Shown: positions 16,257-25,127, counted from the stretch's first letter. The stretch: 64,000 nucleotides of DNA from CBDAPX01 sp965198725 (GCA_965198725.1 CBDAPX010000001.1:2356001-2420000), one strand, 5' to 3'. Made by a program: numbers and translations. The notes: generated by a model from the sequence alone, not told the origin.

Positions 16257-18530
16257 ATGGCTGAACCGCATGGTGCTACCGCCTCTGGGGCCGACAAAAT
16301 TATTGGGCTCTTGCCCGTTGCGCTGTCTTTGGCGCTGTTTGCTTTTTTCGCGGCCCAAACCGGTCCCATTGCTGATGGGCAAGTCTTGCGGTTTGCGTGG
16401 GACTGGGTGCCGTCGCTGGGTATTTCCCTGTCCTTCTTGCTGGATGGTCTCAGCCTGACCTTTGCGCTTTTGATCACGGGGATCGGCGCGATGGTTTTTC
16501 TGTATTCCGGCACCTATTTGGCCGGACATCCGCAATTTCGGCGGTTTGTCCTGTTTTTGACCAGCTTCATGTTGGCCATGCTGGGGCTGGTTTTGGCCGA
16601 TAACCTGATTGCCTTGTTTGTCTTTTGGGAACTGACGACGATCACATCTTATCTGTTGATCGGATTTGGCCATGCGACAGACAAAGGCAGACGATCCGCG
16701 TTGCAAGCGTTGTTTGTCACCGGGGCCGGCGCGTTGGCCTTGTTGGCGGGGTTCATTTTGCTGGGCGTGACCGCTGGCAGTTTCGAGCTTTCGGTGATCC
16801 TTGAAAAGGGCGATGCGCTGCGCGCCCATGCCTATTACCTGCCGATCCTGATCCTGATCCTTGCGGGCACCTTTACGAAATCAGCGCAGTTCCCGTTTCA
16901 TTTCTGGTTGCCCAACGCCATGGCCGCCCCGACGCCGGTATCCGCTTTTTTGCACTCTGCAACGATGGTCAAAGCCGGCATCTACCTGATGGCACGTCTA
17001 CATCCGGCGATGTCGGGCACTGATGTTTGGTTTTGGACACTGACCGTTGCGGGGGCCTTCACCGCGCTTTTCGCCAGTATTCTGGCACTGCGCCAAACCG
17101 ATCTGAAACAAGCTCTGGCCTATACCACGCTCATGGCCTTGGGCACCTTGACGCTGTTTCTGGGCCAAAGCTCTGGCTATGCGATGACGGCGTTTGCAAC
17201 GTTCCTGATCGTTCATTCCTTGTACAAGGCCGCGCTCTTTTTGGTGGTGGGCTGTATCGATCATGCGACCGGCACGCGCGAGGCAGATGTTTTGGCCGGC
17301 CTTGGGCGCATCATGCCGTTCACGGCGGTTGCGGCGGCATTGGCGGCCTTGTCGATGGCGGGCTTTCCCCCGTTTCTGGGCTTTATCGGCAAAGAGCTGA
17401 AATATGCGGGCATCCTTGCCATCGGGTCAGAGCCCTTTGTCTTTGCAATGGCACTGGTCCTGTCCAACGCCCTGATGTTCGCGGTGGCGGGCGTGGTGGC
17501 ATTGCGCCCGTTTTGGAGCCGCCGCTCGGCGCCCTTGCCGCGTGATCCCAAAGAGGCCCCTTGGCAGATGCTGATGGGACCGGTCGTTTTGGCCGTTCTG
17601 GGGGCTTATTGGGGGATCAATCCCGATGCGCTGCAAAACATGCTGGTGACGCCAACGGTGGCATCGCTTTTGGGATCGACCGAGGACGCCAAAGAGCTAA
17701 AGCTCTGGGCTGGCGTCAATATGCCGTTGATCCTGTCCATCGTGACGGTCGCTTTGGGGATCGCCATTTACCTGGCCCATCGCGGTTTGCGGGCCCGACT
17801 GATCACCTTGTCCGATGCAGCGCCGCGCTTTGACACTGGCTGGGACCGGTTCCTGACGGGGCTCAAGGGATTTGCCGCCTGGCAAACGCGGATCATTCAG
17901 CAGGGTGTCCTGCGCGTTTACATCGCGGCGACCTTTGCGACCGTGTTTGTGGCCATCGCGGGCACGATGATCGCACGACAGGCCTGGCCGGGTCTGCCAA
18001 GTTTTGCGGACGTGACATGGCCGGTGGTCGCCATTTCGGTGCTTATCTGTGCCGGTGCGGTCATGGCTGCGCTGACCAGTTCGCGCATTGCGGCTATGGC
18101 AGCCTTGGGCGTCGTTGGCATTGGCGTGGCGTTGATCTTCATCGTTTTCAGCGCGCCGGATGTGGCCATCACCCAGCTTCTGGTCGAAACGCTGGTCGTC
18201 GTGCTGGTTGCGGTCGCGTTGCTGCGTTTGCCGACACTGGACAAGGAAGGGCGGGATGATCGTCCGCGCGATGCGGTTCTGGCCATTGGGTTGGGTATCG
18301 TTGTCACAGCGGTTCTGCTTGCCGTGCTGGAAACGCCGATTGACCTGCGCCTGACCGAGTATTTCGAGGTCACCAGCTGGCCCGAAGCCTTTGGCCGCAA
18401 TATCGTCAACGTCATCCTTGTCGACTTCCGCGCGCTCGACACGTTTGGAGAGATCGCCGTGGTCGTGATTGCCGCACTCTCGGCATACGCGCTGCTGCGT
18501 ACGACATCCTCGGAAAGGAAAGACCCGTGA
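16257..18530 (+). CDS. mrpA: Mrp-type Na+/H+ antiporter subunit A
   Basis: 757-aa polytopic membrane protein. The N-terminal NuoL-like part has FVFWELTTITSYLLIG, then the proton-channel region TKSAQFPFHFWLPNAMAAPTPVSAFLHSATMVKAG and the SLYKAALFLVVG segment. The C-terminal MrpA-specific part has the APDVAITQLLVE motif. Starts at ATG 16257, 3 bp after usp. It is first of seven mrp genes that together build a large Na+(K+)/H+ antiporter used in salt and alkaline tolerance, common in marine bacteria. Length is slightly short of the 800-aa class but no domain is missing. Confidence 0.93.
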   Translation: MAEPHGATASGADKIIGLLPVALSLALFAFFAAQTGPIADGQVLRFAWDWVPSLGISLSFLLDGLSLTFALLITGIGAMVFLYSGTYLAGHPQFRRFVLFLTSFMLAMLGLVLADNLIALFVFWELTTITSYLLIGFGHATDKGRRSALQALFVTGAGALALLAGFILLGVTAGSFELSVILEKGDALRAHAYYLPILILILAGTFTKSAQFPFHFWLPNAMAAPTPVSAFLHSATMVKAGIYLMARLHPAMSGTDVWFWTLTVAGAFTALFASILALRQTDLKQALAYTTLMALGTLTLFLGQSSGYAMTAFATFLIVHSLYKAALFLVVGCIDHATGTREADVLAGLGRIMPFTAVAAALAALSMAGFPPFLGFIGKELKYAGILAIGSEPFVFAMALVLSNALMFAVAGVVALRPFWSRRSAPLPRDPKEAPWQMLMGPVVLAVLGAYWGINPDALQNMLVTPTVASLLGSTEDAKELKLWAGVNMPLILSIVTVALGIAIYLAHRGLRARLITLSDAAPRFDTGWDRFLTGLKGFAAWQTRIIQQGVLRVYIAATFATVFVAIAGTMIARQAWPGLPSFADVTWPVVAISVLICAGAVMAALTSSRIAAMAALGVVGIGVALIFIVFSAPDVAITQLLVETLVVVLVAVALLRLPTLDKEGRDDRPRDAVLAIGLGIVVTAVLLAVLETPIDLRLTEYFEVTSWPEAFGRNIVNVILVDFRALDTFGEIAVVVIAALSAYALLRTTSSERKDP

Positions 18531-18946
18531 ATTCCATCATTCTAAGGGTCGGGACTCGCTATTTGGCAGGCATCTTGATCCTGTTCTCGATCTACATGCT
18601 GATCCGCGGCCATAACGAGCCGGGCGGCGGGTTTATTGGCGGGCTGATCGGGTCCACGGGCCTTGTCCTTTATGCCATTGCCTGCGGCACGCAAGAGGCG
18701 CGCGCGGCGCTGAAGCTCTTGCCGCAGAACATCGCGGTCGCCGGTTTGGGTATTGCCTTGCTGGCCGGGATCGCTGCTGCGCTCTTTGGGGATCCGCTGT
18801 TTACGGGTCAGTGGCTCTTCATCAATCCGACCGAGGACAGCAAGGGCCTGCCGCTTTCGACGGTTCTGGTCTTTGACATCGGCGTCTATCTCGTCGTGTT
18901 CGGATCGATCCTAAGCATTGTTTTCGCCATGGAAGAGGAAATCTGA
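18527..18946 (+). CDS. mrpB: Mrp antiporter subunit B
   Basis: 139-aa membrane protein of the MnhB/MrpB family, with the RGHNEPGGGFIGGL signature, four predicted helices and TVLVFDIGVYLVVFG. It starts with GTG overlapping the mrpA stop by 4 bp (GTGA) and its stop overlaps mrpC, indicating tight translational coupling. Confidence 0.92.
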   Translation: MNSIILRVGTRYLAGILILFSIYMLIRGHNEPGGGFIGGLIGSTGLVLYAIACGTQEARAALKLLPQNIAVAGLGIALLAGIAAALFGDPLFTGQWLFINPTEDSKGLPLSTVLVFDIGVYLVVFGSILSIVFAMEEEI

Positions 18947-19311
18947 TGGAGGCGTTGCTGGCCATAACAATCGGTGTGCTCGTCGCAACGGCCGTGTACC
19001 TGATGCTGGCACGGAATGTGCTGCGGTTCATTTTTGGTCTGGTTCTGATTTCGAACGCAGCCAACCTGACGATCTTTGTCGCCGGGCGCGTGACGCCAGG
19101 GGCGCCGCCGTTGATCCCGGCTGGTACGGAAGCACCGGTCGGTGAGGTGGCCAATGCGCTGCCCCAGGCGCTGGTCCTGACGGCGATCGTGATCGGTTTT
19201 GGGCTGTTCGCCTTTGCGCTGGTCCTGATGTTCCGCGCCTATACCAGTCTGGGAACGCTTTATTCCGACGATATGCGCGTGGCCGAGAGCGGGGAGCAGG
19301 TCAAGCAATGA
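18946..19311 (+). CDS. mrpC: Mrp antiporter subunit C (NuoK-like)
   Basis: 121-aa three-helix protein homologous to NuoK, with FIFGLVLISNAANL and the conserved DPLPQALVLTAIVIG-type segment here written ANALPQALVLTAIVIG. Overlaps both neighbours by a few bases. Essential membrane component of the Mrp complex. Confidence 0.92.
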   Translation: MEALLAITIGVLVATAVYLMLARNVLRFIFGLVLISNAANLTIFVAGRVTPGAPPLIPAGTEAPVGEVANALPQALVLTAIVIGFGLFAFALVLMFRAYTSLGTLYSDDMRVAESGEQVKQ

Positions 19312-20807
19312 GCTGGTATCATGCAACCCCATTGGTGGTGCCATTCCTGACGGCAGTCATGGCGTTCTTGTTCCGCACGGGGCCCGCCGGACGCTGGTTC
19401 AGTGTCGCAGGGAACGCCGTGCTTTTGGTCGCGGCAGTCGCCCTGTTGATCCAAGTGTTAGACGCAGGCGTTGTTGCGGGCCAGATGGGCAGCTGGGCTG
19501 TGCCCTTTGGCATCACTTTGGTCGCGGATTACCTAAGCGCCGTCATGGTGGTGATCACAGCGACTACCGCTCTGGCTGTCTCGGTTTACGCGCTGGCCGA
19601 TATCGATACGCGTAAAGAGCTGCTGGGATACCACGCGCTCTTTAACGTGCTGATCGGCGGGGTGACGGGTGCGTTTCTGACCGGGGACCTGTTTAACCTC
19701 TATGTCTGGTTCGAGGTCATGCTGATCTCGTCGTTCGGCCTGTTGGTGCTGGGCGGCAGCAAGGCGCAGGTCGATGGCGGGGTGCGGTATGTTACGCTGA
19801 ACCTCATCTCGACGATCCTGTTCCTGTCCGGCATTGGCCTGCTGTATGGCATGACCGGCACGCTCAACATGGCGGATATCGCGCTGAGCCTGCCGAATGT
19901 CGAAAACCAAGGGCTCGTCACCGTCATTGCGATGATGTTCATGGTTGCCTTCGGGGTCAAAGCCGCGGTGTTCCCGCTCTTTTTCTGGCTCCCGGCGGCG
20001 TATCACACGCCCGCGTTTTCGGTGTCGGCCGTCTTTGCGGGCCTTTTGACCAAGGTGGGGGTCTATGCGTTGATCCGTATGTTCACTCTGGTCTTCAACG
20101 CTGATATTGGCTTTACGCATACCATCCTATTGTGGGTTGCCGCGCTGACCATGATCACCGGGGTTCTTGGGGCCGCGGCACAGAACGACATTCGGAAAAT
20201 CCTGTCCTTCCACATCGTCAGCCAGATTGGTTACATGATCATGGGGCTGGCCCTGTTGACCCCTCTGGCCATGGTCGGCGCGGTCTTTTATCTGGTTCAC
20301 CATATCATTGTAAAAGCGAACCTTTTCCTGATTGCCGGTGTTGTCGAACGGACGACGGGATCGACGAATCTGGCCCGGATTGGCGGGCTGTATAAATCGG
20401 CGCCGCTCTTGGCGGTGCTCTTTTTCATTCCGGCCTTTTCGCTGGCCGGGTTTCCGCCGCTGTCGGGGTTTTGGGCCAAATACGTGCTGGTTTCTGCCGC
20501 CTTGGAAGACACCGCATGGATCATTGCCGCCGTTGCCCTGTTGGTTGGTCTCTTGACGATCTTCTCAATGACCAAGATCTGGGCCGAAGCATTTTGGAAA
20601 CCGCATCCCGAGGGCCGTGACCCAACGGTGCGCAGTCTGGCCCCCGGCACCGGGCGCGCTTTGCTTTGGCCGATCGCGGGCCTTGCGGGCCTGACGCTGG
20701 TGATCGGGTTCTTCCCGCAGCCTTTCGTCGCCTTTGCCGAAACGGCGGCCGCGCAGCTTTTGGACCCGACCGCTTATCTGTCGGCTGTGCTGGGGGACGC
20801 GTCATGA
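19308..20807 (+). CDS. mrpD: Mrp antiporter subunit D (NuoM/NuoN-like)
   Basis: 499-aa polytopic protein with the key ion-translocation elements: Glu in YVWFEVMLISS on TM5, Lys in VKAAVFPLFFWLPAAYHTP, Lys in GLLTKVGVYALIR, and the HIIVKANLFLIAG helix. Homologous to complex I antiporter-like subunits. Starts at ATG 19308, overlapping mrpC by 4 bp. Confidence 0.93.
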   Translation: MSWYHATPLVVPFLTAVMAFLFRTGPAGRWFSVAGNAVLLVAAVALLIQVLDAGVVAGQMGSWAVPFGITLVADYLSAVMVVITATTALAVSVYALADIDTRKELLGYHALFNVLIGGVTGAFLTGDLFNLYVWFEVMLISSFGLLVLGGSKAQVDGGVRYVTLNLISTILFLSGIGLLYGMTGTLNMADIALSLPNVENQGLVTVIAMMFMVAFGVKAAVFPLFFWLPAAYHTPAFSVSAVFAGLLTKVGVYALIRMFTLVFNADIGFTHTILLWVAALTMITGVLGAAAQNDIRKILSFHIVSQIGYMIMGLALLTPLAMVGAVFYLVHHIIVKANLFLIAGVVERTTGSTNLARIGGLYKSAPLLAVLFFIPAFSLAGFPPLSGFWAKYVLVSAALEDTAWIIAAVALLVGLLTIFSMTKIWAEAFWKPHPEGRDPTVRSLAPGTGRALLWPIAGLAGLTLVIGFFPQPFVAFAETAAAQLLDPTAYLSAVLGDAS

Positions 20808-21292
20808 ACACTTTTGTCGCCAATGTCTTTCTGGCCATTGTCTGGGCTTTGTTTTTCGGCGGGTTCACGTGGTTGACCGTACTGTCCGGGTTGGCGGTGG
20901 GGTACGGCATCCTGTGGCTGTTGCAGCCGCTGAAGGGGGCCTCGTCATCCTATTTCAAGCGTGTTTGGTATTGGGCCAAGTTGCTCGTGATGTTCCATTA
21001 TGAGCTGTTGGTATCCAGTTTTCAGGTGATCTGGGACATTTTCACGCTGCAGCACCTGTCGAAGCCCGCGATCATAGACATGCCGCTCGACGTCAAAACC
21101 GATACCGGCATTTTGCTGGTGACGAACCTGATTTCCCTGACCCCCGGCACGCTCAGCATTGATGTCAGCGATGACCGTAAGACGCTGACGTTGCATGTTA
21201 TGTTCGCGGACGATCCTGATGCGGTCTGTCGCCAATTGAAACAGGGGATGGAGCGTTGGGTGATCGACGCGCTGGAAGGAGAGGAAACATGA
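20804..21292 (+). CDS. mrpE: Mrp antiporter subunit E
   Basis: 162 aa, MrpE/MnhE family: two or three N-terminal helices, then a cytosolic domain with VTNLISLTPGTLSIDVSDD and LHVMF, ending in the conserved FADDP and amphipathic helix. ATG at 20804 overlaps the mrpD stop (ATGA) and is chosen over a longer open frame that lies within mrpD. Confidence 0.92.
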   Translation: MNTFVANVFLAIVWALFFGGFTWLTVLSGLAVGYGILWLLQPLKGASSSYFKRVWYWAKLLVMFHYELLVSSFQVIWDIFTLQHLSKPAIIDMPLDVKTDTGILLVTNLISLTPGTLSIDVSDDRKTLTLHVMFADDPDAVCRQLKQGMERWVIDALEGEET

Positions 21293-21591
21293 CAGGACCT
21301 ACCGTTGCATTGGTGATTTCGCTGGCGCTGGTTCTGGCAGGCGTCGGGCTCGCCTTCCTGCGCCTTTTGATCGGACCAACCGTGCCGGACCGAGTGGTTG
21401 CCTTGGACAAGATGACGGTTTCGATCGTGGCTTTTTGTGGCTTGGCCGCGGTCTGGTCCGAAGACGCGGCATTTTTGGACGTCGCGCTGGTTCTCGCACT
21501 TGTCGGATTTTTGGCCACCGTCGCCTTGGCCCGGTTCGCCGAAAGGGCCGTGATGCGGCGCGCGCAAGCAGAGGAGACCGAAGATGAGTGA
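21289..21591 (+). CDS. mrpF: Mrp antiporter subunit F
   Basis: 100-aa small membrane protein with three helices and the LLIGPTVPDRVVALD signature of the MrpF/MnhF family. ATG at 21289 follows GGAGAGGAAAC and overlaps the mrpE stop (ATGA). Confidence 0.92.
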   Translation: MTGPTVALVISLALVLAGVGLAFLRLLIGPTVPDRVVALDKMTVSIVAFCGLAAVWSEDAAFLDVALVLALVGFLATVALARFAERAVMRRAQAEETEDE

Positions 21592-21898
21592 GCTTTTGGC
21601 CTCAATCCTGATCCTTTTGGGCAGCGGCATGACCGCCGTAGCCGGCATTGGCATTCTGAGGCTGCCGGATGTGTTCACGCGTATGCATGCGGCGACCAAG
21701 GTGGGCACATTGGGGTCCGGGTTGATCCTTGCCGGCGCGGCTGTGCATTTTGGCGAGGCCGGTATCGTTCTGCGCTGTGTCCTGATCGTGTTTTTCCTGC
21801 TGCTAACGGCCCCGATTGGGGCGCACATGATCGGACGCGCAGCGTTGCGTCTGGGCATCCCGGTCTGGGGCGCGTCGGGCGAGGCCGACAAGACTTGA
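21584..21898 (+). CDS. mrpG: Mrp antiporter subunit G
   Basis: 104 aa with three predicted helices and the RLPDVFTRMHAATKVGTLG signature of MrpG/MnhG. Overlaps mrpF by 8 bp and closes the seven-gene operon. No clear intrinsic terminator was seen in the following 100 bp before the riboswitch. Confidence 0.92.
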   Translation: MSELLASILILLGSGMTAVAGIGILRLPDVFTRMHAATKVGTLGSGLILAGAAVHFGEAGIVLRCVLIVFFLLLTAPIGAHMIGRAALRLGIPVWGASGEADKT

Positions 21899-22009
21899 CC
21901 GTTTGGCAGGGGATCAGTGCAGTCCCTTACGCGACGCCCGCATCTGAAATTATTTTGAAGCTTGATGCTTGACCGTCTCTGGCTCAGCAGATTACCTGCT
22001 CGAGATGGT

Positions 22010-22200
22010 TCTCAAAGACGCTGAGTCGGCGAGATGAAATGGGAACGTGGTGCGAGGCCGGTATCGGCAACAAATCCATGACTGCCCCCGCAACTGTAGG
22101 CGGCGAGCGACCCAAAAACACCACTGGACCACCTGATGCGGTGGTCTGGGAAGGTTTGGGAGAGCGACGACCCGCAAGTCAGGAGACCTGCCATCGCGAT
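22010..22200 (+). ncRNA. Cobalamin (AdoCbl) riboswitch
   Basis: Shows the conserved cobalamin aptamer core in order: GGGAACGTGGTG (22041-22052), then the B12-box-like TGCCCCCGCAACTGT (22083-22097), CCACTG (22121-22126), GGGAAGGTT (22148-22156) and finally AGTCAGGAGACCTGCC (22177-22192). It lies 40 to 360 bp upstream of the micro-ORFs and a metal ABC transporter, on the same strand. Binding of B12 normally turns such genes off, which implies that this transporter serves cobalt or corrinoid supply. Exact outer limits (P1 stem) are approximate. Confidence 0.93.
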
Positions 22201-22240
22201 GTTAACTGACCCAGGCGGGGTGTCCTGGAGGGAGAAGCCA

Positions 22241-22363
22241 ATGTTCGAAGCGATGATCGCGCCCGCACATAACCTGTCTGCCTTTTTGCCCTCGCAACAG
22301 CGGAGATGGCGATGCGACAAGGCATTTGTGACACATGTTTCTTCGGACAACCTGTTCACCTGA
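22241..22363 (+). CDS. Possible 40-aa leader peptide after the cobalamin riboswitch
   Basis: An ATG at 22241 is preceded by a strong ribosome site (GGAGGGAGAAGCC) immediately downstream of the aptamer. The ORF encodes MFEAMIAPAHNLSAF and so on, 40 aa, and overlaps the next micro-ORF in another frame. No family recognised. It could be the ORF whose translation start the riboswitch masks, or a chance frame. Confidence 0.3.
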   Translation: MFEAMIAPAHNLSAFLPSQQRRWRCDKAFVTHVSSDNLFT

Positions 22364-22419
22364 CAAACGGGTCCGTTGACCTGCGCCAGTTTGTGATCCG
22401 CATCGCCGGAGGCGCATGA
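22312..22419 (+). CDS. 35-aa micro-ORF with CxxC motif
   Basis: Starts at ATG 22312 with GGAG 8 nt upstream. Begins MRQGICDTCFFGQP and ends at a TGA that overlaps the ATG of the next small ORF (ATGA), the coupling style used throughout this cluster. The CDTC motif could bind a metal, which fits the context, but no homologue is recognised. It is too short for statistical coding evidence. Confidence 0.42.
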   Translation: MRQGICDTCFFGQPVHLTNGSVDLRQFVIRIAGGA

Positions 22420-22556
22420 TGGACACCGGCGAACACCCATTTGATCCTCAAGCGTCGCGCGCGTTTTGCCTGACGGGTATGAGCGTTCTTGCATTGATCA
22501 CCGCCGCCGTTGGGATGTCGGGGCTGATCTGGCTGTTGATCTGGGCGGTTTTGTAA
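22416..22556 (+). CDS. Small single-pass membrane protein upstream of the metal ABC transporter
   Basis: About 46 aa. A polar N-terminus (DTGEHPFDPQASRAF) is followed by one hydrophobic helix (GMSVLALITAAVGMSGL and on). Its start overlaps the preceding micro-ORF and its TAA overlaps the ATG of the ATPase gene, so it is embedded in a coupled series. The sequence is unrecognised. A role as a small transporter subunit or regulator is inference from position. Confidence 0.5.
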   Translation: MMDTGEHPFDPQASRAFCLTGMSVLALITAAVGMSGLIWLLIWAVL

Positions 22557-23302
22557 TGGCGGCAGTCCTGCACATTCGAAACTTGGCCCTGGGGTTTCCC
22601 GGTCTGGACCTGTTTCGTGGCCTGTCTCTGGATGTGGACCAAGGGTCGGCGCTGGCTGTGCTGGGGGCCAATGGCACCGGTAAAAGCACGTTTGTCAAAA
22701 CAGTGTTGGGCTTGATCCCGCCGCGGTCGGGGCGGATAGACTGGCCTGACGGACGGCCTAAGACCATTGGTTACCTCGCTCAGATGACCGAGTTTGACCG
22801 CCGGTTCCCAATCCGCGTGCGCGATCTGGCCGCGATGGGTGCGTGGCACGGGTTTGGCTGGCGCGGGCGGTTGAACGCGCAGAACCGCGACCGGGTTGAT
22901 GCGGCACTGGATGCGGCGGGGGTCCTTGATAACGCGGATCAATCGCTGAACACCCTGTCAGGTGGTCAGCTTCAGCGCGCGTTGTTTGCGCGGGTCATCA
23001 TGCAGGACGCGCCGTTGATCTTGTTGGACGAACCATTTTCGGCCGTGGATCAAAACACTGAGGCGCATCTGCTTTCGATGATCGAAGCTTGGCGGGCAGA
23101 AGGGCGCGCCATTGTGCTGGTGGTGCATGATCTGTCGTCGGTTCTGGATCATTGCACACATGCGTTGTTGATGGGCTCCGGTACGGCGACCCATGGAGCC
23201 GTGGAAACGGTTCTGACACCGGATCGGTTGGTGGCACAAAACTATCTTTCGCAAAGCCAGGCGGACTGGATGTTCCGCGGAGCGGGGGCAGCGCATGTTT
23301 GA
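22556..23302 (+). CDS. Metal ABC transporter ATP-binding protein (ZnuC/AztA type)
   Basis: 248-aa ATPase with Walker A GANGTGKST, signature LSGGQLQRALFARV, Walker B LILLDEPFSAVD and H-loop VVHDLSS. Belongs to the zinc/manganese/iron-chelate family that pairs with cluster 9 binding proteins. The ATG at 22556 overlaps the stop of the small membrane ORF, and homology begins here. First of three transporter genes downstream of a cobalamin riboswitch. Family members usually move Zn2+ or Mn2+. Riboswitch control argues for cobalt here. Confidence 0.9.
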   Translation: MAAVLHIRNLALGFPGLDLFRGLSLDVDQGSALAVLGANGTGKSTFVKTVLGLIPPRSGRIDWPDGRPKTIGYLAQMTEFDRRFPIRVRDLAAMGAWHGFGWRGRLNAQNRDRVDAALDAAGVLDNADQSLNTLSGGQLQRALFARVIMQDAPLILLDEPFSAVDQNTEAHLLSMIEAWRAEGRAIVLVVHDLSSVLDHCTHALLMGSGTATHGAVETVLTPDRLVAQNYLSQSQADWMFRGAGAAHV

Positions 23303-24197
23303 TCTGCTGACCGAGATGTGGAGCTTTGCGTTCATGCGGCGCGCCTTCGTCGCGACCACGGTGCTGTCTGCCTCTGTTGCGCCGGTTGGTGCCTTTTTGG
23401 TTTTGCGGCGTTTGTCGCTGGCAGGAGAGGCGATGGCACATGCCATCACACCCGGCGTCGTGATCGGCTTTGTGACGGCGGGCTTGTCGGTGGCGTCGCT
23501 GTTGATCGGTGGGCTGTTGGCCGGGATCGGGGTCGCTGTTCTGACCGCATTGCTGGCACGCAAAACGATCTTGCGCAGTGATGCGAGCCTTGCATCGCTC
23601 TATCTGATCGCACTGGCCTTGGGGATTTTCATCCTCTCTGCTGCCGGTTCTGCTGTTCCGCTTAAGAGCTTTTTGTTCGGATCGATCCTTGGGATTGACG
23701 ACGGCTCTATGATCTTGATCGGTGCTGTGGCGACGATCACGCTGATATCCTTTGCGATCCTGTTGCGACCGCTGATCGTCAGCACTTGTGACCCGATCTT
23801 TTTCGAGGCGCAAACAAAGCGTCCATGGCTGATTGATCAAGCCTTTATGGTGTTACTGGTCCTTAATCTTCTGGCCACATTCAAGACCTTGGGCACGTTG
23901 ATGGCCGTAGGGTTGATGATCCTTCCGGCCACCTCGGCGCGCTATTGGTCGAGCACGATCACCGGGCAACTGGGCCTTGGGTTTTTGTTTGCACTGGCGA
24001 GCTGCTGGACCGGTTTGACCTTGTCCTACCTGCTGCCGGAAACGCCGTCTGGCCCGGCCATTGTCCTGACAGCAGGCGGTTTTTTCGCAATCTCGGCCCT
24101 TTTGGGACCGCTTGGTTTTGGGGGGCGGCTGCGCAAACCGTCTCACCGAAAAACGTCAACACTTGCGCAAACATCGAAACAAGAGAGACCCCAATGA
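23295..24197 (+). CDS. Metal ABC transporter permease (ZnuB/AztB type)
   Basis: 300-aa inner-membrane permease with about 8-9 helices and the family segments RRLSLAGEAMAHAITPGVV (ATPase-coupling loop) and TLMAVGLMILPATSARYW. Overlaps the ATPase gene by 8 bp and the binding-protein gene by 4 bp. Presumed dimeric channel of the transporter. Confidence 0.9.
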   Translation: MFDLLTEMWSFAFMRRAFVATTVLSASVAPVGAFLVLRRLSLAGEAMAHAITPGVVIGFVTAGLSVASLLIGGLLAGIGVAVLTALLARKTILRSDASLASLYLIALALGIFILSAAGSAVPLKSFLFGSILGIDDGSMILIGAVATITLISFAILLRPLIVSTCDPIFFEAQTKRPWLIDQAFMVLLVLNLLATFKTLGTLMAVGLMILPATSARYWSSTITGQLGLGFLFALASCWTGLTLSYLLPETPSGPAIVLTAGGFFAISALLGPLGFGGRLRKPSHRKTSTLAQTSKQERPQ

Positions 24198-25087
24198 TTT
24201 TTTCAAAACCGATCACAGCCGGATTTGCATCCGCTTTGCTTGCTGTGATGCCGCTTTCTTCCGCGGCTGAAGACCTCAACGTCGTCGCCAGTTTCTCCAT
24301 TTTGGGCGACATGGTGGAACAGGTCGTGGGCGACCACGCGTCGGTGACCACCATTGTTGGCCCCGATGCGGACGCGCATGTGTATCAACCGTCGGTCGCC
24401 GATGCGACCGCTGTGGCGCAGGCCGATGTGATCTTTGTCAATGGATTAGGCTTTGAAACATGGTCGGATACGTTGATCGCGGAATCCGGTACTAACGGGA
24501 CCGTCTATGTCGCAACCCAAGGTGTGACACCGGTTCTGGTCGATGGCGAAACCGATCCGCACGCGTGGAACGCGCTGACGAACGGTGTGATCTATGTGCA
24601 GAACATTACCGCTGCCATGTCTGAGGCGATGCCAGACCATGCAGATGACTTTGCCGCCAATGCCAAGAACTACATCGCCCAGCTTGAAGCGCTTGATGCG
24701 GAAACCAAAGCAGAGCTTGCCGCACTGCCTGCCGATCGCCGCGCCGTTGTGACCGCGCATGATGCCTTTGGGTATCTGGCGGATGCCTATGGTCTCACAT
24801 TCCTTGCGCCGGTCGGGATCGATACCGAGGCCGAACCTTCCGCCCAAGAGCTTGCAACGCTGATCACGCAACTGCGCGAAGAAAAGGTTGCAGCACTTTT
24901 TGTTGAAAACATCACCAGCCCGGCGCTGGTTCAGCAAATCTCGGAAGAAACCGGGATCGAGATTGGTGGTCAGCTTTACTCGGACGCGTTGTCAGAGCGC
25001 GGCGGACCCGCGACCAGCTATCTGGCCATGTTCCAGCACAATCTGGGCACGCTGCTTGAGGCGCTGGGCCGCGCTGGCGAAAGCTGA
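24194..25087 (+). CDS. Metal-binding periplasmic protein of the ABC transporter (ZnuA/AztC type)
   Basis: 297 aa with a signal peptide cleaved after LSSAAE-type sequence near residue 25. The cluster 9 metal-binding fold has candidate ligands in order: His in DADAHVYQPS, His in TDPHAWN, His in TAHDAFGYLADAYG, and Asp in LYSDALS. There is no long His-rich loop such as typical ZnuA has. The ATG at 24194 overlaps the permease stop (ATGA). Which metal it binds cannot be read from the ligands. Confidence 0.9.
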   Translation: MIFSKPITAGFASALLAVMPLSSAAEDLNVVASFSILGDMVEQVVGDHASVTTIVGPDADAHVYQPSVADATAVAQADVIFVNGLGFETWSDTLIAESGTNGTVYVATQGVTPVLVDGETDPHAWNALTNGVIYVQNITAAMSEAMPDHADDFAANAKNYIAQLEALDAETKAELAALPADRRAVVTAHDAFGYLADAYGLTFLAPVGIDTEAEPSAQELATLITQLREEKVAALFVENITSPALVQQISEETGIEIGGQLYSDALSERGGPATSYLAMFQHNLGTLLEALGRAGES

Positions 25088-25102
25088 GACCTGTTTGACT
25101 AC

Positions 25103-25127
25103 GGGGCGCCGGAGAGACCGGCGTCCT
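25103..25127 (+). terminator. Hairpin after the ABC transporter genes
   Basis: A ten-base-pair stem (arms 25103-25112 and 25118-25127, two G-T pairs, loop AGAGA) lies 15 bp after the binding-protein stop. There is no T-tract, so it may stabilise or attenuate rather than terminate. Confidence 0.45.
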
